Positions 1-6,829 of a DNA stretch of 25,731 bases are shown here, piece after piece. The translations under genes and the position numbers were made by a program. The DNA lies in NCBI GenBank assembly GCA_964537505.1, contig CAZICK010000056.1, positions 1 to 25,731 on the forward strand, given 5' to 3'. The first letter of the stretch is position 1. Each line of letters opens with the position of its first letter. A model generated the notes under the pieces. That model worked only from the letters and a program-made list of their open reading frames with translations. It made no database searches and was not told the origin of the DNA. Origin of the DNA: DAINBT01 sp036732785. Lineage in GTDB: Bacteria > Planctomycetota > Phycisphaerae > Sedimentisphaerales > SM23-30.

Positions 1-136
1 TCACAATGAAAGGATCGGGATACCGCTGTCCCGGTAACTATGCTACAGTGTCAAAGTTTCGGAAGTTTTAAGAGAAGCATATCCACGAGGAATCGAAATC
101 CCCGTTGACATAGATTTTGTTGCCGAAAATCACCCT

Positions 137-655
137 TTGGTCAACGATATCATCCCTTTGCCCGATCTTCAGGACAGGTTTAATGTTATCGCAAGTCTTG
201 TCTGTAAATCAGGAAGGGTTGATATTTTTGTTGATGAGGACACATTTAGCAAGCAGCCCGCACGGGCGAGGTTCTCAGTTGCCCATGAATTAGGGCATGT
301 CGTACTACATTCTGGGATATGGCAAAAATGTCATACGCTTGACGATACGCTGGCCATGCAAAAACGAATAAAAACCAGCTATTGCAATATCGAACGTATG
401 GCTAATCACTTCGCGGGGGCTATATTGATGCCCCGCAGCCAAATGGACGGATATGTTCGCGAGCTATACAAGGGGCTGGTGGAAATATATGGTTTTAGCG
501 GGCAAGTCTTAATTAAAGATAAAATACAAACGGTATTGGCACAGCAATGCAAGGTTACAATCAAACCTATGGAAATTCGACTTGGTGAACTAAAACTCGA
601 TAAAAAGATAGAGGCAGCCTTGCAAAACCATTTGTATTATCTGGAGGAATTTTAA
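137..655 (+). CDS. ImmA/IrrE-family metallopeptidase domain protein, N-terminus disrupted
   Basis: Members of this zinc metallopeptidase family often cleave repressors or antitoxins; the target here is unknown. The zinc motif is in AHELGHVVLH (H50, E51, H54 counted from the TTG at 137), and the downstream segment ERMANHFAGAILMP is the usual family continuation carrying the third ligand region. Family-like sequence (REAYPRGIEIPVDIDF) continues upstream in the same frame to about position 65, but that frame has no ATG, GTG or TTG before 137 and is closed by a stop at 35-37. Another frame starting at ATG 6 or GTG 48 encodes VSKFRKF and stops at 69-71, as if a normal N-terminus had been cut by a small deletion or frameshift. 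The active-site part is intact, but the gene is probably a pseudogene or 5'-truncated. No partner repressor gene is visible downstream. The family call is firm; the start and functionality are not. Confidence 0.7.
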   Translation: MVNDIIPLPDLQDRFNVIASLVCKSGRVDIFVDEDTFSKQPARARFSVAHELGHVVLHSGIWQKCHTLDDTLAMQKRIKTSYCNIERMANHFAGAILMPRSQMDGYVRELYKGLVEIYGFSGQVLIKDKIQTVLAQQCKVTIKPMEIRLGELKLDKKIEAALQNHLYYLEEF

Positions 656-678
656 TTCACGGTTTCCTACTGCTATCT

Positions 679-707
679 GCACCTAGTTCGCCGAGCGAAC
701 TAGGTGC
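679..707. repeat. Perfect 13-bp inverted repeat (hairpin)
   Basis: Arms GCACCTAGTTCGC (679-691) and GCGAACTAGGTGC (695-707) are exact reverse complements around the loop CGA. It lies 23 bp after the stop of the metallopeptidase gene, so it may end that transcript. No strong T-run follows, so a repeat-family hairpin is equally possible. Confidence 0.7.
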
Positions 708-854
708 CCTGCGTTTTGCGCCCCTATTGCCAGTGTGCCAAAGTCCACCTCTCGGCGTCAATTTCGACGCAGAATCGCCCGTGAGCGATATTCCACCTGC
801 AAAATACTAGGACGCCCGCCGCGTGGCACGGCTGTGTAGTGAGGGTATTAGCGG

Positions 855-892
855 ATACCCGCGGCTATGCATATTCGACCGCTACGCGGTCG
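855..892. repeat. 38-bp direct repeat, copy 1
   Basis: This copy is identical over 38 bp to 1549-1586. It begins ATACCCGCGGCTATGC and ends in the hairpin CGACCGC-TAC-GCGGTCG (876-892). After one mismatch the next five bases (AAGAG) match again. Confidence 0.85.
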
Positions 893-1478
893 GAAGAGAC
901 GCGTGGGCTAAGAGCCTACCCTACCGGAGAAGAATCTGTGTGGGCTAAGAGGGCACCCTACGCGCTGGGAATTTTCCCCTCCCTGACGGTCGGGGCTTGG
1001 TTGTTTGTTGGGCTGCAAGGAGATACGTTATTCATTTCAATATCGGAAAGCGACTGTGTGGATTTATCGCATTGGTGTCAATCCCGGAGTACATACGCTG
1101 TGGGCTAAATATGTGGTATGCACGGCAGTGCGATTTCGCTTACGCGGCTCTACGTGTCGCACTTTTTCTTGTGTATTGGTTATACGCAAAGTCAGAACAG
1201 GGCCTTTTGAGCCAGCACTGATAATTTTATACGTTAGCGGAGCATTTATCGAAGTTATGTAGAAATCCATTTTCGCGTAACAGGCCCTGTTGGGTGGAAA
1301 TTGGGTTAAAAAAACTGCGAAAGTTAAGCTTTAGCAAATCAAGGTTTTTTTAGGCATGGGAAAGCTCAGAATTGTCTTTTGGCTTTACGAGCTTTTCTGG
1401 CGGCGGCAAGCTTGGCATCTCGTTGAGCATGGCAGGCGGGCAGATTAAATTTTGGGGACGATATCTATTATAACTATT

Positions 1479-1495
1479 GAACCACTACGTGGTTC
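1479..1495. repeat. Hairpin with TAC loop
   Basis: GAACCAC-TAC-GTGGTTC is a perfect 7-bp inverted repeat. It has the same arm length and the same TAC loop as the hairpin at the end of both copies of the 38-bp repeat, which suggests one family of small intergenic elements with compensatory arm changes. Confidence 0.7.
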
Positions 1496-1548
1496 TGGGA
1501 AGTGTTGGGTGGATGTTGTCCACGGGTTTCGTTCGCTTTAAGCTCACT

Positions 1549-1586
1549 ATACCCGCGGCTATGCATATTCGACCGCTACGCGGTCG
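1549..1586. repeat. 38-bp direct repeat, copy 2
   Basis: Exact second copy of 855-892, in the same orientation and 694 bp downstream. The terminal hairpin CGACCGC-TAC-GCGGTCG occupies 1570-1586. Confidence 0.85.
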
Positions 1587-1875
1587 TAAGAGGTTGCCAA
1601 TCAGGAGATTGGTGTTGGTGGCAGGTTTGTTCGCAGGGGTGGCAGGTTTGTGGGGGTGAGGAGGAATTTTGGGGTGTTTTTAGATTTTTTTGGCATAAAT
1701 CGGGATGTTTTTGTTGACTTTGTGAAAATAGCTGGGAATGATAGAGATGCGGAGTGCGTGGATATGAACCGATTAAACTACCGGAATGTTGAAGGAAGGC
1801 GGCAAGTGGTGGTGGCAAGTTGCCAAGGCCGAATTTGTGCTGACGTTTATGGCTTTTGGGGCAAGGGGTATTGTT

Positions 1876-2820
1876 ATGAAGATAGTTGTAACGGGTGCAA
1901 CCGGGTTTATAGGCAGAGCCCTTTGCAATGAACTTGCCAAAGAGCATGATGTAATCGCTTTAACTCGAAGGTCAGAAAAAGCGACTGTGCTTTTTGAAAG
2001 GCCAGTGGATATTATCAAGTGGGATGCAGAGGATCCTGCCGGATGGGAAAGAAGCCTGAATGGCTCTGATGCAATAGTAAATCTTGCCGGGTCTAATTTG
2101 GCATCAGGTAGATGGTCCAAGAAATTTAAGGCCGAGATTCTCGATAGCCGTGTAAAAACATCGAAAGCTTTAATCCAAGCAATAGAGAACTCGAAGGTGA
2201 GACCCAAAGCCATTATTACGGCTTCCGCGATTGGTTTTTATGGCAACAGGGCTGATGAGATGCTCGATGAGGGGTCCGAGGGTGGGTTTGGCTTTTTGGC
2301 AGGCGTTGCACAAAAGATCGAGGAGTGTTCGAGGGAATTCGAGGCTCTCGGTTTAAGGTCCGTTGTGATACGTACGGGAGTTGTTCTTGGTTCAAGTGGA
2401 GGAGCCTTGCCAAAGATGATAGTACCATTTAAGTTTTATCTTGGCGGTTACTGGGGGTCGGGGGATCAGTGGATGTCCTGGATTAGTTTGGCCGATGAGG
2501 TTGTGGCCATAAAGTTTTTGATTGAGAACTCCAACTTGTATGGTGCATTCAATTTAACTTCGCCAGGAGCGGTGCGAAATCGGCAGTTTTTTCAAATCCT
2601 GGCCAAGGTGTTGAGAAGACCGTGCTGTTTGCCAGTTCCAGCTTTTGTGCTAAAGATGATGTTCGGTGAAATGGCAGACGATGTTTTTTTGTCAAGCCAA
2701 AGAGTTTACCCAGCCAAGCTCGTCGATGGGGGATTCGAGTTTAAATATTCTGAATTGGAAAAGGTGTTAGAATCAATTAAATTTGAAGGGAAAAATCATG
2801 AATCAAGCAGACTATTTTGA
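1876..2820 (+). CDS. TIGR01777/YfcH-family SDR epimerase-like protein
   Basis: An atypical short-chain dehydrogenase/reductase of 314 residues, close to the family norm of about 300. It opens with the Rossmann dinucleotide motif GATGFIG (residues 7-13). NLAGSNLASGRW (about 69-80) and SAIGFYG are family hallmarks, and a C-terminal domain of the DUF1731 type (VRNRQFFQILAKVLRRP, then P-x-P and a MFGEMADDV stretch) completes it. ATG 1876 is chosen because homologues start directly at the Rossmann strand and an AAGGGG site lies upstream; the frame is open further upstream, but with sequence unlike the family. The substrate is unknown in most members. The 3' end overlaps the next gene by 23 bp, so the two are translationally linked. 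The family call is firm; no reaction is claimed. Confidence 0.88.
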   Translation: MKIVVTGATGFIGRALCNELAKEHDVIALTRRSEKATVLFERPVDIIKWDAEDPAGWERSLNGSDAIVNLAGSNLASGRWSKKFKAEILDSRVKTSKALIQAIENSKVRPKAIITASAIGFYGNRADEMLDEGSEGGFGFLAGVAQKIEECSREFEALGLRSVVIRTGVVLGSSGGALPKMIVPFKFYLGGYWGSGDQWMSWISLADEVVAIKFLIENSNLYGAFNLTSPGAVRNRQFFQILAKVLRRPCCLPVPAFVLKMMFGEMADDVFLSSQRVYPAKLVDGGFEFKYSELEKVLESIKFEGKNHESSRLF

Positions 2821-3169
2821 AAATACAGCAGGCACAGGTGTATTGGCCACAGCCGATAGCAACGGCAATGTCGATGCGGCTATTTATGCAAGGCCACACG
2901 TAACGGATGAACAAACAGTAGCATTTATTATGAATGAACGGTTGAGCTATCAGAACATAACTTCAAATCCAAAGGCTGTCTATTTGTTTTTGGAAAGTGG
3001 CCCGGGCTATAAAGGCAAAAGGCTTTATTTGACTAAAATAAGAGAAGAAACTGATAAGGAGCTAATCGATTCTATTAGAAGAAAAACGGAAAAACACCAG
3101 GATGGTGATTTAAAGAAACACCTGGTATATTTCAGGGTAGATAGAATAAGGGCACTTATAGGAGAATAG
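2798..3169 (+). CDS. Pyridoxamine 5'-phosphate oxidase-like FMN split-barrel protein
   Basis: A 123-residue small split-barrel protein. The N-terminal pattern GVLATADSNGNVDAAIYARP is the typical first strands of the PNPOx-like fold, followed by a strand with MNERLSYQNITSNPKAVYLF. Relatives bind FMN, F420 or heme and act as oxidoreductases or cofactor-binding proteins; the sequence alone does not say which applies here. ATG 2798 is preferred over the in-frame TTG 2783 because GAAGGG (2785-2790) is well spaced before it. The gene overlaps the end of the epimerase gene, and its stop is 5 bp before the GTG of the TspO-Msr gene, so the three form a tight operon. True PdxH is much longer (about 210 residues), so vitamin B6 oxidation is unlikely. 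Confidence 0.82.
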   Translation: MNQADYFENTAGTGVLATADSNGNVDAAIYARPHVTDEQTVAFIMNERLSYQNITSNPKAVYLFLESGPGYKGKRLYLTKIREETDKELIDSIRRKTEKHQDGDLKKHLVYFRVDRIRALIGE

Positions 3170-3174
3170 CCATA

Positions 3175-4587
3175 GTGAAAGGGATACAGGCTATCAAATT
3201 GATCATTTCTCTGGTGGCATGCTTCGGCGCAAGTGGTCTCGGCGCCTGGTTCATGACCGATGATTCCGTGAGCAACTGGTATGCCCGTCTGCAAAAGCCC
3301 AGTATAACGCCGCCCGACTGGGTTTTCGGTCCTGTATGGACAATCCTTTATCTGTTGATGGCTATATCGGTCTTCCTCGTGTGGAACAAAGGGCTTGATT
3401 ACCCTAAAGTCAAATTTGCTATTGGGTTGTTTTTGATACAACTGGCTCTAAATGCTGTCTGGACTGGCATATTCTTTGGGTTTCATTTAATCCTGCCGGC
3501 TCTAATCGATATTATTCTTTTATTCATAGCGATACTTGTGACTTTGCTCGTTTTTAGAAGCATTTCCTTTTCCGCGAGTATGTTGCTTGTACCATATTTG
3601 CTGTGGGTCGGCTATGCCACGATATTGAATGGGTCGATATATTACATGAATCGAGAAGAATTGTTTTCGGTCAGTTCCCAGAAAAATAACAACCCCATTA
3701 CGAAAGGCCTGGAAATGAAAACCGATAGTGACAGTGTTGACTTTAATAAATTGACACCGGAAGAAGAAGCTATAATCGTTAACAAAGGTACCGAAACCCC
3801 ATTTTCGGGAAGATATTACAAGCACAGTGAAAAAGGCGTATATACCTGTAAGAGGTGCAATGCAAAGCTTTTCACTTCCGAGGATAAGTTTGATTCCAGT
3901 TGCGGCTGGCCAAGCTTCGATGATGCTGTTTCAGGGGCTGTAAAATTTCAGCGTGACAAAGATGGCGTAAGAACAGAGATAATATGCAACAATTGCGGCG
4001 GCCACCTGGGGCATATTTTCACTGGAGAAGAACTTACCGCAAAGAATAGTCGCTATTGTGTAAATTCTCTTTCGTTAAACTTCACACCTGCCGGCAAGAC
4101 CCAAAAAAATCAAAACGCATATTTTGCCGGCGGTTGTTTTTGGGGTGTGGAATATTTTTTCCAAAACACAAAAGGTGTGAAATCCACCAGAGTTGGTTAT
4201 ATGGGTGGGCACAAACCAAGCCCAACCTATAAAGAAGTATGCAGTGGGAGCACAGGTCATGCCGAGACTTTAGAAGTTGTTTATGACCCTTCTGTTACCA
4301 GCTTCGAAGAATCAGCTAAATTGTTTTTTGAAACACATGATCCCACACAACTTGACCGCCAGGGGCCAGATGTCGGCCGGCAGTATCGATCAGCAATTTT
4401 TTATACTGATGAACAGCAAAAAGAAACCGCGGAGAAACTAATTGATATTCTAAAAGAGAAAGGTTACAACGTAGTCACCGAAGTTGTTAAAGCTGGCAAG
4501 TTCTGGGAAGCCGAAGAATATCACCAATTATACTATAATAAAAATAATGGGAAACCATACTGCCACATTTACAAGAAACTATTTTAA
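3175..4587 (+). CDS. TspO-MsrB-MsrA fusion protein (membrane-anchored methionine sulfoxide reductase)
   Basis: One open frame of 470 residues carries three complete domains. Residues 1-158 are TspO/MBR: five hydrophobic segments with KPSITPPDWVFGPVWTILY, FLIQLALNAVWTGIFF and PYLLWVGYATILN. Residues about 190-305 are MsrB, which reduces methionine-R-sulfoxide: zinc cysteines C225/C228 and C271/C274, GWPSF with probable resolving C243, and catalytic C295 in RYCVNS. Residues about 315-465 are MsrA, which reduces the S-epimer: GGCFWG with catalytic C321, GYMGG, and THDPTQLDRQGPDVG. TspO proteins bind porphyrin or heme and are linked to oxidative stress. The GTG start has GGAG at 3161-3164. The linker (160-190) holds an internal ATG at 3715 with its own AAAGG, so a soluble MsrBA could also be made. 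The domain calls are very firm. The side of the membrane the reductases face is not determined. Confidence 0.93.
   Translation: MKGIQAIKLIISLVACFGASGLGAWFMTDDSVSNWYARLQKPSITPPDWVFGPVWTILYLLMAISVFLVWNKGLDYPKVKFAIGLFLIQLALNAVWTGIFFGFHLILPALIDIILLFIAILVTLLVFRSISFSASMLLVPYLLWVGYATILNGSIYYMNREELFSVSSQKNNNPITKGLEMKTDSDSVDFNKLTPEEEAIIVNKGTETPFSGRYYKHSEKGVYTCKRCNAKLFTSEDKFDSSCGWPSFDDAVSGAVKFQRDKDGVRTEIICNNCGGHLGHIFTGEELTAKNSRYCVNSLSLNFTPAGKTQKNQNAYFAGGCFWGVEYFFQNTKGVKSTRVGYMGGHKPSPTYKEVCSGSTGHAETLEVVYDPSVTSFEESAKLFFETHDPTQLDRQGPDVGRQYRSAIFYTDEQQKETAEKLIDILKEKGYNVVTEVVKAGKFWEAEEYHQLYYNKNNGKPYCHIYKKLF
3703..3717 (+). promoter_or_regulatory. Possible internal ribosome-binding site and start for MsrBA
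   Basis: AAAGG (3703-3707) lies 7 nt before an in-frame ATG (3715-3717), exactly in the linker between the TspO domain and MsrB. Initiation here would give a separate 290-residue soluble MsrB-MsrA enzyme from the same gene. Confidence 0.4.
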
Positions 4588-4618
4588 CTCAAACTTCATA
4601 GAAGAGAGATGTGATATT

Positions 4619-6556
4619 ATGAGATTGCTAAAGAATCAATGGTTTGAGAGGTTGTTGTCGATCACTGCTTGTTTTTTGGTGTCGTCGTGCGTGGGCATTG
4701 CCCGCGGGGAAGAGGCGGGGGAGGATAAGGAGCCGGCGGCTGCCGTTATCAAAGAAGGTGAGGCGCAGATCGTCAAGCGATTCGAAGACCCGGATATGTG
4801 GATTCGTCACGACCTGTGGGTGGAGAGCGAGTTTGATTCAGACGGCGATGGTAAGCTGGATCGTATGCACGTGGATGTGACCCGGCAACGTCAGACAGAT
4901 ACCGAAGGTCTCAAGGTTCCGGTGATCTACAGCACGAGTCCGTACTACGCGGGTACCAGCGGCCAGGGTCAGGATGATTTCTGGGACACTCGTCAGGAAC
5001 TTGGAGCGGAGCCGATCAAACGTAAGGAATCGCCGCCCGTCAATCGCAATGGTGAGCGACCGATTATCTCCAAGTCGTTTGTGAGAGAATGGGTGCCGCG
5101 TGGTTTTGCGGTGGTTCATTCGTCGTCACCTGGGACGGGTTTGTCACAGGGCTGTCCGACAGTTGGAGCTGACAATGAGTCGCTGGCGCCGAAGGCAGTT
5201 ATCGATTGGCTCAATGGTCGTGCGACGGGGTACACCACGCCCGACGGAAACGAAGAGGTATTGGCGTACTGGTCCACGGGCAAGGTGGGCATGGCAGGCA
5301 CGTCGTTCGACGGCACGCTTGCGTTGGCCGCGGCGACGACCGGGGTGGAGGGGCTGGAGGCGATTATCCCTGTGGCACCGAATACATCATACTACCACTA
5401 TTACCGCTCGAACGGTTTGATCCGTTCACCCGGCGGGTACATCGGCGAGGACATCGATGTTTTGTACGATTACATCAACAGCGGCGACGAATCTCGGCGT
5501 GATTATTGCGACTGCGAAGTTCGCGATAAGGAGATGCTTCAAAACTTCGATCGTGTGACGGGAGACTACAACGATTTTTGGGCCGGTCGTGATTATTTAA
5601 ATGATCTGGCTCATGTGAAGGCGGCGGTGTTGATGTCGCATGGGTTCAATGACTGGAACGTGATGCCGGAGCACAGCTTTCGTATTTATCAGGCCCTCAA
5701 GGGAAAAGGCGTTCCTGTTCATATATACTATCACCAGGGCGGACACGGGGGGGAGCCCCCGATGAAGATGATGAACCGCTGGTTTACGCGATATTTGTAC
5801 GGTGTGGACAACGGGGTGGATGAAGAAGACCGCGCGTGGATCGTGCGTGAAAATGACGATCGTTCGGAGCCAACCTCGTACAAAGACTATCCAAATCCCG
5901 ACGCGGAACCGGTGAAATTGTTTCTCACGAGGGGCGCTCCAGAACGGGGGGGATTGACGATAAGTAAAGACTCAAAGCAGGGCAGAGAGTCGCTGGTTGA
6001 TAATTTTTCGTTCAGCGGAGAGGTTCTGGCGCAGGCTGAGTGGACTAATCATCGCTTGATATATGTGACACCGGAATTGAAGCGTTCCGTGCACCTTTCA
6101 GGAATCGCGAGTATCTCGATCAAGCTGGCGAGCAACAAGCCCGCCGCGAATCTGTCGGTCTGGTTGGTTTCGCTTCCCTGGAAAAACGGTAACAATGTGA
6201 AGATTACTGAGAACATAATTACGCGAGGTTGGGCAGACCCTCAGAACAGTCGATCGATTCGCAAGAGCAAGCCGCTTGTTCCCGGGAAGTTTTACAAGTT
6301 GACGTTCGATTTTCAGCCCGATGATCAGGTTATCCCCGCAGGTCAACAGATCGGTTTGATGATTTTTTCCAGCGATCGCGATTATACCCTTCGTCCTGAC
6401 CCGGGTACAAAGCTCACCGTTCAGTTGGATGCGACCCACATCGAGTTGCCCATAGTAGGCGGCGCCGAGGCGTATGCCAAAGCTTTCGAAGAAGATTCGA
6501 GTCCGGATGATGCCGGCGAATCTGATTCGGAACCCGGCGGGGCTTCTGAAGATTGA
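4619..6556 (+). CDS. Exported Xaa-Pro dipeptidyl-peptidase-like S15 hydrolase, probable lipoprotein
   Basis: A 645-residue alpha/beta hydrolase of the S15/CocE class, most like PepX, which removes Xaa-Pro dipeptides. The N-terminus is a signal sequence with a lipobox-like VSSC (C24). A Ca-loop-like DSDGDGKLD follows at about 73-81, a pattern seen in PepX-type N-termini. The nucleophile elbow is GMAGTSFDG (S229), the acid is in SHGFNDWN (D345), and the histidine is in YHQGGHGG (H376). The C-terminal jelly-roll is of the PepX C-terminal type (about 425-620), and the tail is acidic. ATG 4619 is chosen for the signal peptide and the purine-rich GAAGAGAG upstream; the frame stays open upstream but overlaps the Msr gene. 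The gene appears more G/C-rich than the preceding cluster. Family firm, exact substrate uncertain. Confidence 0.85.
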   Translation: MRLLKNQWFERLLSITACFLVSSCVGIARGEEAGEDKEPAAAVIKEGEAQIVKRFEDPDMWIRHDLWVESEFDSDGDGKLDRMHVDVTRQRQTDTEGLKVPVIYSTSPYYAGTSGQGQDDFWDTRQELGAEPIKRKESPPVNRNGERPIISKSFVREWVPRGFAVVHSSSPGTGLSQGCPTVGADNESLAPKAVIDWLNGRATGYTTPDGNEEVLAYWSTGKVGMAGTSFDGTLALAAATTGVEGLEAIIPVAPNTSYYHYYRSNGLIRSPGGYIGEDIDVLYDYINSGDESRRDYCDCEVRDKEMLQNFDRVTGDYNDFWAGRDYLNDLAHVKAAVLMSHGFNDWNVMPEHSFRIYQALKGKGVPVHIYYHQGGHGGEPPMKMMNRWFTRYLYGVDNGVDEEDRAWIVRENDDRSEPTSYKDYPNPDAEPVKLFLTRGAPERGGLTISKDSKQGRESLVDNFSFSGEVLAQAEWTNHRLIYVTPELKRSVHLSGIASISIKLASNKPAANLSVWLVSLPWKNGNNVKITENIITRGWADPQNSRSIRKSKPLVPGKFYKLTFDFQPDDQVIPAGQQIGLMIFSSDRDYTLRPDPGTKLTVQLDATHIELPIVGGAEAYAKAFEEDSSPDDAGESDSEPGGASED

Positions 6557-6613
6557 GTTGGCGACCGGTCATGACAAGCTTAACAAACCCGATGGGCGAT
6601 GAGCGTTCCAATT

Positions 6614-6676
6614 AAGGGAACCTCTAAAAAACCATTTTTATGACGCCAACATCTTTTATAGCCAATGGGTGTGATA
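6614..6676 (+). repeat. A/T-rich palindromic element, copy A (upstream of ribBA)
   Basis: It shares AAGGG-N2-CC-N-CTAAAAA, CATTTTTAT and CCAATGGGT-N-TGA in the same order with 12946-12988. This copy carries about 20 extra bases in the middle, and its palindrome (around GCCAATGGGT, 6661-6670) is imperfect. It could be a regulatory module or a decayed small repeat. Confidence 0.5.
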
Positions 6677-6741
6677 ATTTCCGGGAGGGGGACTTTGTGC
6701 CGTTACTGGATTTTTTAGTGCACAAGGCGGGTGAAAAGTTA

Positions 6742-6747
6742 TATAAT
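6742..6747 (+). promoter_or_regulatory. Possible -10 box for ribBA
   Basis: A perfect TATAAT lies 82 bp before the ribBA start. No convincing -35 hexamer sits at 16-18 bp, so the promoter call is tentative. I saw no FMN riboswitch core in the 273-bp leader. Confidence 0.3.
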
Positions 6748-6829
6748 ACAGTGTTGAGGCATTGGGTGTGGTTTTTTTAACTGGTTGTTGTGGATAGAGT
6801 TATGGTATTGATGGGAGTTTTGGTGCGGT

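Larger units (their letters stand above)
708..1875. other. Gene-poor, repeat-rich spacer
   Basis: I see no convincing protein gene here. The overlapping short reading frames in several phases have no ribosome-binding sites or recognisable motifs and are built over repeats. The stretch holds two related 22-nt copies beginning GTGGGCTAAGAG (903-924 and 940-961, three mismatches), a further GTGGGCTAA at 1100-1108, an exact 38-bp direct repeat, several hairpins, a palindrome AACAGGCCCTGTT at 1279-1291 whose half recurs inverted at 1196-1204, and a 14-nt direct repeat starting GGTGGCAGG at 1617-1630 and 1638-1651. Confidence 0.6.

Noticed and set aside
839..1270. Several overlapping short frames on both strands
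   Set aside because: They cover repeats and hairpins, lack ribosome-binding sites and resemble no protein family.
6557..6829. FMN riboswitch before ribBA
   Set aside because: The conserved core strings of the FMN element are absent.
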